From: Allium sativum
Taxonomy: Eukaryota; Streptophyta; Magnoliopsida; Asparagales; Amaryllidaceae
NCBI GenBank assembly: GCA_030737875.1
Contig: CM060915.1
Span: 568,214,577-568,278,576, forward strand
Direction: 5' to 3'
DNA length: 64,000 nt
How positions within the stretch are numbered: the stretch's first letter is position 1; each line of letters starts with the position of its first letter. The translations under genes were made by a program, and so were the position numbers. A model generated the notes under the pieces. That model saw only the letters and a list, made by a program, of their open reading frames with translations. It made no database searches and was not told the origin of the DNA. Positions 50,026 through 61,145 of the stretch are shown here, in pieces.

Positions 50026-50547
50026 TAATTTTTTATCATTGTTTTAGAGAGGGCCAACTAAACATGCAAATATATGTACGTATACAAATTCAAAATTTGA
50101 AAGGATAAGAACGTATGTATAAGGAAATAAAGAAAATATATATATATATACATATGAGAAATATAAATATATATATATATATACAAAAATATATGTATAC
50201 GAAAGATAAAATTCAAGATAAGGCTACAGTCAATGAAATATGGCAACATCATTTGAATTTTGAAAATAAAATGAAAGTTGTGCGTATATATATACGCGTA
50301 AAATGGTCGTTAGAGGAATTGTATACATATAAGAATATTTCATGTGAATAAAACAGTTAAATAAATTCCAGAAATTCAAAAGTTTGAAAATCAAAATTTT
50401 ACGCCAAAATAGCTTGTGGGACCCAATGCTGACTCAGCACTGCGTGTATGATAAGGTTTGGCTAGATTCATCTACGTACCTGGACTATTTTCTTAACTAG
50501 GTTCAATGCTGACTCAGCGCTGCGTGTACGATAAGGTCTTGAGCAGC

Positions 50548-50555
50548 TATATAAA
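50548..50555 (+). promoter_or_regulatory. TATA box of element B 3' LTR
   Basis: Same TATATAAA context as in the 5' LTR. Here it would drive transcripts outward into the flanking A3 sequence. Confidence 0.6.
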
Positions 50556-53500
50556 CAGCCCTAGTCTTCATTCTCTTTGCACCAATTCTCTTCTATTCTT
50601 ATGCTGCTAAGATTCATGGCTTCTTCCCCTCCTCTAAATTTTCTTAAATAAATAAAATAAAATATGATTCAAGACGAGGAGATGCTGCTAAAAGACTTTT
50701 AAGGAGGGATTCAAATCAAAGTTTCAAGTGAAGAATTCAAAGACTAGCTCAAACAAGTTTCAAGCAACGACGCACGAATCATAGCCATGCTTTCCTTCTT
50801 TTCTAGATCTATTTTCTGTAAGTTGGTTATTTCTTGATCTGAATATTTTGTTTTATTTGTGACATGAAATTAAAGGAATAAAGGAATATGCCAAATCTCT
50901 CTCTCTCTCTCTTCGAATCTGTGTTTATACTCTTGGACTGAATTAAGAACTGTTATGATTCGAGGACAAATAAGACTGTAACCGTGACTATGACTATAGA
51001 ACTGTGGCCTTTGAAAGCATATGCCTTTGGACTATGACATAAGCCTTTGATTTTGGGACATATAAACATTGCCTATGACAATGACTTATGACTATGGGAA
51101 TTATTTTCCCTTTTGGACTATGAACATCGCATATGACTATGGACATTTCCTATGACTGTGACTGTGACTACAAGGATTATTTCCTTGACTAGGCCTATAC
51201 CTTTGATTTGGACATAAACTATTACTTATGACATAATGAGGACAACTGTGATTTTGACACCCATGATTTATGATTAGGTAAATATTGCTTTAGTTTTGTG
51301 ATTGAGAAGTTGAGTCTAAACCCAATTATTTATTCTACCTGTTCCTTGGTTTTTCTTTGGTTTTAAGACAGTGGGAATTTACCTATTAAGTTAGGTCTAC
51401 CCACGTTCTTGAACCTATTTTGCCCATTCTTTGGTTTTAAGACAGTGGGAATTTACCTATTTAGTTAGGTCTACCCATATTCTTGAACCTACATTGTTAT
51501 CCAAACCTTTTTATGCCAATTATTCCTTCTTGTCATTTTGATTCATTCCCTTTTTTATCTACGAATCTAGATTTATTTATAATCTAGGTTGAATCACGAT
51601 TATTCGAACGGTGGGAATGCGATTTGGGGAAAAACATGGAAATGAATATGAACGTAGTACAAACTTGGAAATTGGCATAATTTGGAATATGTATTATGAC
51701 ATGCATATTAAAATGAAAACGGGGAAATTTGACATGGATTAGGGAATATGTGATTTTGACATATTAAATTTAGCGTTAGTAAGTAAGCTAAATTTTAGGC
51801 ATAAAATGTAAACTAGAAAAATAATTCTAGTTTTGCCATAAATTGTGAATTAGGATGTTAAACCAAGATTGGGTTAATTAAGGTTGATTTGGAATAAGTA
51901 TATTAGCACAATTTTGAATTTATTCATAATTGTGAGCAATTGTCATGTTTAGAATAAATTATGGTTAGCGACACTAAACTTGGTATAATTTACATACCAA
52001 AAAGTATAAATATGATAAATAAGAGAGAATGGGCCATAATAATAAATATGACAATGTACATTAAAAGAGTAGTAATGAAATCAGTAAATTAGGAGTAATT
52101 TACTTATAGAATTCGTCATAAATGTTAAATTGTTCATTTACCACAAAATATGTAACTTGGTTAAATTTTGGCCATAAATTATAAACTAGGATATTTAATC
52201 TAGTTTCGGCAATGAAATAGGAAATGGCTTAAACTGCATGTTGGGTTAGGACTTGGGCCTAGAATATAAGTATACTAGTAGGCTTGACAAATAAATATAG
52301 GCCAAATTTGTCTAAAAAGGGGAAATGGGCTTTTGAAATAAATTGTTAACAATTTATAAACAAAAGAAAAGTATTTTGATAACACCCCTTTTTATAACAC
52401 ATAGACCAGAAGGTTCTAGGGTGACAGAGAGGATAGTGTCTAGGCTTGGGTTTGGAAAATACAAGTTTCCTGCCCTCCCTGGCTATCCCTAACTGATCCG
52501 AAGGACGGGATGGTTGTTTTCAAGACCAGATTTGGAAATTAATCAAAAACCCTTTGAACTTAGAAAACATGAATATGCCTAACCCGAGGTTAGACTGAGT
52601 TGCGGTGTAAACCTGCCCGGAACCGACCGGCACATCCAGTAACCGCAACAATATCTGTCTAATGTGAGAGGTTGCGGCTTTAATTTATTAATTAAAGCTA
52701 GAATGGGAAGGTTAAGGAACACTTAGCCAACTTAGCACAGTTAAAGCTAGAATGGGAGGATTAAGTCCATGGGAATACTTAGCCAAATTAACATGTTGAC
52801 TAGACTAGAAGGTGGCGTTAAGTAAAGTTAATACACTTAGCCAATTTAACATGTTAATTAGACTAGAGGTTGGGGTTAAGTTATACACTTAGCCAAATTA
52901 ATATGTTAGCTGGACTAGACCATAGGGTTAAGTAAACTTGAATGCTTAACCATCAGAATATGATAAATGAATAGGGTTAAGTAAAAAGCATAAAGGGATA
53001 ACACTTAACCAGTGTAATAGGATAAGGGAAGAGGGTTAAGATAGCTTCAATCGACTAAAGACACTTAACCAACCCAACCTGGCGAGAAAGAAAACTAAAT
53101 AGTAAACCTCAGTTGAAAAAGGGACTAAGTAGTAAACTTAGTTAAGAAAACAAGGAATTTGGAAACTAAGTGGTAAACCTTAGTTAGTAGAACTAAGTAG
53201 TAATTCTTAGTATAACACGAAGGAGCGGACATCCATATGGTTTTAAGAAGGCTCCAACGAATTGGGTTACGAAGCCCGAGGCTTCGGGGGGACGTGAGGG
53301 TACTCTTGGTATCCCTCTGTGAGGCTGCAGATGATCATCCTGGGCTCACAGAGGTTAAGGTCTGCGTTAGAAGAACCGAGGGTATGCCTTGGTTGCAATA
53401 TATATATGTGGCAACCTAAAGACTAGGATGGACCAGCGTGATTCGGCGAGAAGACGGTAGCCCTGTGATAGCAACTCGTCGTCTACCATCCATCTTGAGT

Positions 53501-54729
53501 CAATCGAGATACGTGAAGCGGAAAGGCGGAGAACTCCAAAAGACCATATACTTGCTATCTAGTTATGGTTGCGGATGGCCATTGGATAGTGGGGCACCGG
53601 GGGCCGGCGTATAGTTCTCATTTTACAAGGTGTGCCTTTCATTAGTTGAGGGAGGGGTCAAGTGGGACCATAGCCACTGGAATAAAAACAGACCTTAGCA
53701 TCTGCATCGGCAGATATCCGAAAGCTCCCGACCGAGTTCTGTATTCCTTGATTTGCCCTGTCACAGGACTCGGATCGCACATTACAGGACATGTGCATCT
53801 AGACAAGCGATAACGATTCGCGATACATGCGTGGGGAAGCCTAGGAGCATATACCACTCTAGGTAGTGTGTCCTAGACTTGGGGGCATTGTTCTACAGGT
53901 AGCGTAATCCCTAGTTGGACTAGGTGGCATAAACCCTGAACTCGAAAAGCGTTCAGCAGATAGCGTAAAACTATAGTTAAATCTAAGAAGCACTTGATAG
54001 AAAACCCTAGATTAGATCTAGGTAATAAATAATAAATGTATGCCTGAAGACAATGGAAACTACAGGGGTTGGGATCACGTTATCGTTACTAGTTGAACAC
54101 TAGTTAGGTGGTGCAGAGATATAGAAACCAGTATAACAAGGAAATAGCGAAGCTGCGAAAGTATTAGAGCGTATCCAGTCATCTTAGCATATCTTGTGAC
54201 TACCTTGTCTAATCTTGTTGACCTTATCGTCATGGTGTAATCTTGTATTCAGTTAATTCATGTCGTTTTGTTTTTCCATGTTCACATGCTAGAAGTTACT
54301 GAACTTACTCAGGCTTTATGTCTGACTCTGTTTTTCTTTCATCTTCTTTTCTTCCGTTCCCCCCCCCCCCCCCAGGTAGTTGAGGAGGGAATAGTATAAC
54401 TCAGGATTAGATTGGACCGTTGCTCTTTCCCAGCTTGAAGATTTGACGAAGTTGTCTTTGGATTCTCTTCCAGATGCTATGGCTGGCTCTTACTACATTG
54501 GGGAATATATAAATGTATTTTCATGCTTCTTTATTTTATAAAGACAGATGATACTCTGATATTGTAAAAGAATCTTGTACAGACTAAATTATCAATAAAG
54601 CAAAGTTCTATTTTCCACTGTTTAATAATTTGTCTGTCTTGTAATTTATCTGCATCTTTTACCCAAAATGCTCCACAGAACTTAGTGCATTCCCTTTGTG
54701 AGTGACACTAACGGACGTGGGGTGTTACA

Positions 54730-54734
54730 CACGC
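54730..54734. repeat. Right TSD of element B (CACGC)
   Basis: Matches 40391-40395. Family-A LTR sequence resumes after it (cgtataacacggaacagg). Confidence 0.93.
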
Positions 54735-57496
54735 CGTATAACACGGAACAGGTTTCCTCCCAAGAATACCAGTGCATAAAACAAATAGCGCAACGCTTTT
54801 TGGAAAAATGAAGCTATTATAAGACCAGGTTCCATCACCCAATGCAACGCAAGCCGGAGGATCCGGTTTTCCCTTATAATAGTCAAACATTCTTGGTATG
54901 TTTAAAACAAATAATTTGATACTATTATAAGTGCATAGTGTATAAAACTTTACTTCAAATATAAATGTATCAACCCTAGACGGCATGGGTACCATATATC
55001 ATGTCGCCAATATTAGGCTCTACAATCAAAACCGAAATGTCACGTATTGGAAGTTGGATTTCCATCTATGAACCAAGGCAAGGGATTGTCCTTACCGCTT
55101 CGAGACTCTCTATCCCGAGCCTCAGGATCAGAGCTCGAGTGACCCTTGGATCGTCAGGGCCAGTCCACACGAAGTGAATTAAAATGCCTGAACAATACGT
55201 TTCCCCGCCCTGGCGTAAATGAGCCAGATGACCCAATATCCATCAGCTCCGTAGTAACCGATATATCTGACGTGCCTCGCTATCCATCATCCACATAAGT
55301 AAAACGCCTTGGCTTGCAAAACCTGGCACCACTCCTAGCTAGAAGGAAACACATGTCCTCCCTGAGTCCTTTCCCGTTTCTGGTTCACACCGGGGTGTGA
55401 GGCTCACGAATTAACGTCATACACAAAGCTATGCAATATTAAAGCCATGCGTTGATCATCAACCACAAGACTCTGCTTTTCAACAGAAGCCTTGATCATT
55501 TGCATCTCAGCATGCCACACAGGGAATTCACGCCATGCGACTGATGTCTAACGATATATAACCTCTGAGCTTGTACATCTCAGAGAAAGGTGTTAAGCAA
55601 GAGAATAAATTCTCCGCCACCAAACAGATATATATTTAATAGAAATCAATCAACACGGAAACAATCCAGTGTAGGACACACATCCATTTACAAGTTCGTT
55701 CTGGGTCTGAACTAAACTGGAGGCACCTTATTCCTCGTCCCATATGTCCAATACAGGAGAGAGGTCCTCGCATATCCGGTCGATCTCCAAGTACGTATGA
55801 ATGATCACCACTTATTACCTCGTCTTGGGTGTACAGCTCAATCAAGACATCAGCAATCATCCAAACAATGTGAAGACCTCCGGTCTTCAACCACCGTCTT
55901 CATCGTCGACATATCGTCGAATCAGTTATTCAGAATGGGTATAAACCCGGCCTTTTCGAATAACTAGCATATATAATAAACAAGTGCTATAAAAACACAA
56001 CATACGCCTCATTCCAATTCAGAATATTCTTTTATTCAAACATTCACATCTTTAGGGATATGTTCCCATTAATTTTATCAAAGACAAATTCTTTAAAATT
56101 TATTCTTTAATCTTTTGGATATCATTCAAACAAAACTAAGGTTTATCCAAACTAGTCGGGATTAGCGATCCTTACCGAAGTAATCATTTATTTTATTTCC
56201 CAATCCCAACCTATTCATCCCATGGAGCAAAACTGGTAATACTCCATATCTAACACCATGGTGTTATCGGTAAAATTATTTACCATTTCACGTTCAAATC
56301 TAATTAAAGATTTAACTATCGCTTGGAGCAAAACTGGTGATACACCATTCTCGATCATTTCATGAATTCGATAAATTCAATTATCTCATTCACCTTACAA
56401 TCTAATTAAAGATTCATTAAAACTCTAATTAATCTCAAAAATCATTGCTTAATGATTATACAAAGTTAAGAAATTAATCTTATCTTTAACTGGGTTAAAG
56501 AACTAATGTCATTTAAAACACAGTTCATGATAAACCCAAAATCACATTCCATTAATTATGGAATCTTCACGAAAAACAGATCGATATATATAATCGATAT
56601 AAACTTTTGTATCCAACCAATAATATAAATGGAATAACGGCAAAGCCTTTTAAATTCCATATATTGTAACGGTCTTCCTCCACAGAAGTTCACATCGATT
56701 ATTACCAAATCGAATTTCATTCCATTCTAATTTATTTTATTAAATTGGAAAACTCTTCTTTGGAAAATTCCCCTAAATCTTAGTTAAAAGATTTACAAAT
56801 TACAAATCATATTTCACTGTAAATCGGGCTAAAGAACGAATGTCATTAAAACACTGTTCACAATAAACCCAATTCACATTCCATTTCATTCCAATTATTA
56901 AAAATAACTGGAACTCTAATAATCTTAATTAAAAGATTAATTCTTTCCACACAGGGTTTAAATTCACCGCACTCACATATTGATTCCAAAAATTATGAAA
57001 ATTGGAATTTAGCAATAACTTGACATTCCGGATCCAACAAAAGTGGTTTCGTCGAAAACGGAGGTCGTTTGTAAAATCGATATTTTTAAGGGCTATATAT
57101 TATATTAAATTCCATAGCGACTATTTTGAATTTTCAACTGGACATAACTTTTTATTCCCGTTATGAAATCAGGATTTCTCACATTCGTTTGAAAGATATT
57201 TTCAAACAAATTCAAATATTTATGGTATTACTAAAATCGGTTTATTTTGAATCATGTACATTCATTTGAAATTTGAAATCGAATTTTCAAACTACTGCGC
57301 CATATCCAATTCCTTTTATAATTAAAATAAATATTTATATTCTAATTTCGATTTAAGTAAATTTATTCGTTCTAATTCTATTCAAAATCAATTTCTAGTC
57401 GTTATTATTTAAAATAAATCATTTTAAATATCCAAAATTCAATAAAATTGCCAAAATAAAAATTTTAAATTGGTTCTGATTTTTTGGGTTGTTACA

Positions 57497-57501
57497 ATAA
57501 C
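57497..57501. repeat. Right TSD of solo LTR A3 (ATAAC)
   Basis: Matches 39951-39955. Confidence 0.85.
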
Positions 57502-58164
57502 CATAACTCAAATGCCCAAAGAAGCGGAAAAAACAGAAAAAAATATGATTTTGATAACTTAATAATTTATCTTATATAATTATTTCACTAACACATTGCT
57601 ATTTTAAAATGCTAAAAATTCATGGTAACAAGTGTTTTCATTTAAGGGTTCGATTACATGCTAACACTAAGCATTTGCTATACATGCTAACATTTCATAC
57701 GAATTTGATAATTACGGTGATAACAATAGCAATTGGAGAATAATATGATGTAATACACATATGCAAACAACTAGGAATCAAATAGAACTTGTATTAAACC
57801 AAAATTTGTGGAAAACCTAAAAATTAGGTTTAAGAATTTCCCCTAAATCCAGGAGCAACAAGCAAGGAGAAGGGTTGGAGGAGCTTGCGGTTGACATCGG
57901 AGGCGGTGGTTGTTGGGTTGGAGGAATCGAAATTGAAGGAGGTGAAGTGGTAGAAAAGGGAGGGAAATCGGATTGGGGATGAAGGAATAATAATATGAGC
58001 TGCAGGTCGGGCTCTTTGAAAGATATGCAGGAAAATTTGCAATGGTTTCCAATGGCCTCCAATGGTCTTTGTTTCATTGGCTTCCAACGGCTACCACAAA
58101 TTCTGTTTAGCCGTTGGCGGCCGTTCAAAATCGGGCGTTGGAATACACTGTTTCTCTAGTAGTG
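57502..58164. mobile_element. Right arm of CACTA element with subterminal repeats
   Basis: The outer 150 bp (about 58030-58140) carry ttccaatggc, ccattggc, ttccaacggc, gccgttggc and similar motifs matching those of the left arm, then ggaatacactgtttctctagtagtg at the very end. Because the Transposase_24-like gene points left, this is the element's 5' side. Open frames at 57817-58128 (minus) overlap each other in all three frames and are not supported. Confidence 0.82.
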
Positions 58165-58167
58165 ATA
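58165..58167. repeat. Right TSD of CACTA element (ATA)
   Basis: Matches 15182-15184. The interrupted LTR sequence continues directly after it. Confidence 0.88.
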
Positions 58168-58571
58168 CAACACATCAAAAACAAACATAAAAAACATTTT
58201 ATTGCCATTACAACAGTTTTACATCATAGTTCAAAATATATCAGAGTATAAATATTAAAACAACACACAGTGGAAATATAATTACACCCAGCAGAAGACT
58301 TCAAATGCACTGGACATAGCTTTAGCTTCAATCCGAAATCCTGCTACACAAAATATTTGCAAAACCAAAACTACTAGCTGCCCTTATGGAAAATAAGGGA
58401 ACATAGAGTTTAGGTGGGAAACAATAAACTCCAGGTTAGTCATGGGACTGGTGTGAGAACTAAAAATAGTTATTCATTTTATTTTAAAATTGGGTAAATC
58501 ATGCGACCATGTTGTATAACACGGAGTGAGTTTCCCTTACATGAATACCAATCATAAACCAATTGCAATGT
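58168..58571 (-). mobile_element. 5' LTR of A2, second piece
   Basis: Continues the A2 LTR broken at 15184 and aligns with 8370-8775 (caacacatcaaaaac against cagcacatcagaaac, and so on through ccaattgcaatg). It is cut at 58572 by the family-C element; its remainder should follow that element outside the window. Confidence 0.87.
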
Positions 58572-60990
58572 TGTGAAGGCCCGCCCCGCATCAGCCGGCA
58601 TTTCCTCCGTAAGTGCGCTGTACACATGCCCAGCTAGCACGGAACAGTCGTCAAAAGAAAAGAAAGAAGAGAATGAACTAACAAGGAACCTGTAGAATGT
58701 CTCACAGCGCATGGAAAAAAATATAATAATAACATAATCTTGGCATAAAACAGGCGAGACAGTGCATAAGCTGAAAACTAAACCAACATAGCAGCGGAAA
58801 TCCAAATACAGCTTACGATCCAACATCATTATTACAACTTAAACTGTATCTAAAGCAAAAGAAAGCTAAAGTAGAAGATGCACTACTAATGCCCAAGCAG
58901 CGATCCTCAACAACACAGGGAGAATATCTATATGTATCATACGTGGAAGCCTCCTGCTCGTCTCCGGATCAGCTACTCGTGTATACCAAGCTAACCTGTC
59001 TCTAGTCTGCTCTTGAGAGCACCCAGAGTAATAAGAAGAGACATAAAACTCTGGGTCAGACAAAAAGTCTGGTATGAGAGATAAGCAGTTAAACAGAACA
59101 ATAACATGTATACTAAACCATACCTGAACCTGGACTTGCAACCAAAGAGTTAGCACTACATACCATACAATACTCTAAGGTGCCATTGAATAAATGGTGT
59201 AAAGATAACGGGGGTGGGGGTGTGCATGTCATAATGATGGCAAACAAATCAAACATAGAAACCATCCTCGAATTTCTCACTCAGTGCGTAAAGCATACGA
59301 TGTCCACCACTATCAATAACTAGACCCATCGAAGTAGTGACAGAGTTCAACCTGTACAACTACTGCTATTACCAAGCTTATCACATGAAGTCATGACCAA
59401 ATCTTTACAAATGACCCCACTTCATTGGTCTATAGCTCTTTAGTCGTACCTAGGCCACTGTGGCCCTGAATCCGTTCACGTGCTCCCTACACATAGTGAT
59501 CCAAAGTTACAGACATCGACAACCCCTTAGCACACGTCCCGCAGCAAAGCCCAACTCATGAAGTTCCCTCCTTGGTTCTCGTCTGGATCCTAAGGTACAA
59601 CTCCTCATTTGGACTTCTTTTGCATCTCGGGTTTAGATCCACTTGGTGTTCGATCCTCCGGTTCGGTTCGGTTCGCCCCCTCCTGCTTGGTTCGGTCCGA
59701 ATGCTCCTTTCTAGTTCAGTTCGGGTGCTCGGATGCTCTTATTTGGTTCGGGTCGGATGCCACTATCTGGTTCGGATCGGATACCCCTATCCGGTTCGGA
59801 TCGGATGCCCCTATCTGGTTCGGATCGGATGCCCCTATCCGGTTGCTCCTATCCGAATGCTCCTATCCGGATGCTTCTATCCGAATGCCCCTATCCGAAT
59901 GCTCCTATCTGGATGCCCCTATCTGAATGCTCCTATTCGAATGCTCATATCCTCATGCTCCTATCCGAATGCTCTTATCCGGTTTGCTGCAAGTTTTTCT
60001 AGCAAGTTATTTTCGCCAAAGGACGGCATTTTCAACCATTCTAACTTTTATATGCAATCACAAAACATACTATACAGTCATAGCAACATGTGTAATCATC
60101 CACAAACACTAAAACAACAATATGACATGTTTATATGGATCAAACATACCCAAAAACCCATGTTTTCCCTTAAGCATGTTTAGGCAAGACTAATCATAGA
60201 ATTAACAAAACTTAACCAAATCAGCCCAAATTTCTAACAGAGGTATAAAACAATATTTTTGAATTTATAAATATTTTTCCAGAATTTATTAATGTATAAA
60301 TTCGCTAATCTTCACTAATTACCCTTAATTAACAGTAATTAGTGCAAAACTATGCAAATCACTCACCTTAGCCACAAATAAAACCCCAAAACTAAAATGA
60401 TTCTCTATTTGGCGCTGTTCCCAATGCAACACAGCAGCTCTAACCTTACTTTGGTGCTATTTCTCCTTAATTTGATGTAGTTTAAGCCAAAACTTGATTA
60501 GAAAGTGATTAGAAGTTGATTTGGGTGTTGGAGGTCATTGTTAGGGTTCCAAGAATGAAAGTGGCGGCTGAAAGAAATGTTTTCTAACCCTAATCAGCCT
60601 CTATACATCTCTAATCCCGAAATCCCCTTTGGGCCTAGCTGCTAATTATCCGTTAAGCCCAATTAAGCTGTTTTTCACCATCTGAAACTTGTTTCAGCCA
60701 TATCTCCCAAACGGTGAGTCCGTTTGGCTATTGTGACCACTCTACGTAATTGTAAACCATCATCCGGAGCCAATGGAAGTGGTTTCAGGTTAAAATTCCT
60801 TTCCAGTCAAAAGTTATGGTCAAAACAAGATCAGCTAGGGGCAAAACGGTCATTTAAAAATCGGCAAAAATCATGAACATGGGAAATGACCCCAATAGTT
60901 GTCTCCCAAAGTTACATGACCATACGACTTCGTATCTGAAAGAAATAAATATCTTACGATCCTGCGATGCGTAGAATGCGGGTCGTTACA
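58572..60990 (-). mobile_element. 3' LTR of family-C Ty3/gypsy element
   Basis: 2419 bp, plus strand TGTGAAGGCCCGCCCC...GCGGGTCGTTACA. On the minus strand it follows a polypurine tract and the polyprotein gene, so it is the 3' LTR. It is clearly related to solo LTR 40701-43377 but differs in the repeat block. The five bases before it are aatgt; the other flank is outside the window. Confidence 0.92.
59740..59990 (-). repeat. Composite minisatellite (24-bp then 14-bp units) in LTR C
   Basis: Four 24-bp units of ggttcggatcggatgcccct type are followed by about ten 14-bp units of gctcctatccgaat type. The open frames here on the plus strand in several phases (59572-60183, 59609-59926, 59733-60002) are by-products of the array. 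Confidence 0.85.
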
Positions 60991-61005
60991 CTCTCCCCCC
61001 TTAAG
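60991..61005 (-). promoter_or_regulatory. Polypurine tract of family-C element
   Basis: Plus strand ctctccccccttaag, that is CTTAAGGGGGGAGAG on the minus strand, directly before the 3' LTR. The next bases are the GAGACGAAATT block, also found in A and B. Confidence 0.9.
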
Positions 61006-61145
61006 AAATTTCGTCTCGAAATTCCTTAACCCCAAAACATACAAAGGATCCCGCATGCCTACCAATCAAATATAACAATCAAACATGCAAAACAAACAAA
61101 ACAACCTATCCTAGCATGCTGAAAGACTAAATCGAAACTGAAATC

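Larger units (their letters stand above)
40396..54729 (+). mobile_element. Element B: non-autonomous LTR retrotransposon
   Basis: A complete element inserted in solo LTR A3. LTRs run TGTAACACCCCG...GGGTGTTACA, 4952 bp (5' LTR without its insert) and 4959 bp (3' LTR). The internal region is 1741 bp with primer site and polypurine tract but no recognisable gag or pol. The two LTRs differ at roughly ten positions by eye, so the insertion is recent. LTRs more than twice as long as the internal region and no coding capacity put it with the large retrotransposon derivatives. Confidence 0.93.
49771..54729 (+). mobile_element. 3' LTR of element B
   Basis: 4959 bp, uninterrupted, near-identical to the 5' LTR. 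TATA box at 50548-50555 and the same tandem repeats. The poly-C tract near 54358-54373 is slightly different in length from that of the 5' LTR and is followed by CAGG, resembling a 3' splice site. Confidence 0.93.
39956..57496 (-). mobile_element. Family-A solo LTR A3, split by element B
   Basis: Two pieces (39956-40395 and 54735-57496) join across element B to give one family-A LTR in reverse, beginning tgtggcgacccg and ending gggttgttaca on the plus strand. The 5-bp duplication ATAAC flanks the whole. Both flanks are CACTA sequence with no primer site or polypurine tract, so it is a solo LTR. Its own length is about 3.2 kb; block order jumps near 56960 from the tttaacccagtt region straight to the block 500 bp from the LTR start, so 3 to 4 kb of LTR interior has been lost. 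Confidence 0.88.
15185..58164 (-). mobile_element. CACTA (En/Spm) DNA transposon, hugely expanded by nested insertions
   Basis: The left end is CACTACAAAAACA. The right end, read inward, is CACTACTAGAGAAACA. Both are followed by copies of ttccaaYggc-type subterminal motifs in both orientations. The 3-bp target duplication ATA flanks it (15182-15184 and 58165-58167). Removing it restores an unbroken family-A LTR: gggata + caacacatca against gggatacagcacatca at 8361. Inside is a minus-strand Transposase_24-like pseudogene but no TNP2 gene, so it is a non-autonomous derivative. Its own DNA adds up to only about 3.8 kb of the 43 kb span (15185-15993, 37664-39950 and 57502-58164); the rest is retrotransposons inserted later. 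Confidence 0.93.

Noticed and set aside
57817..58128. Overlapping minus-strand frames in the CACTA right arm
   Set aside because: Several phases open over the same bases, inside subterminal repeat DNA.
59572..60183. 203-residue frame and two overlapping frames in other phases
   Set aside because: A 14/24-bp minisatellite lacking stops in several phases; not a protein gene.
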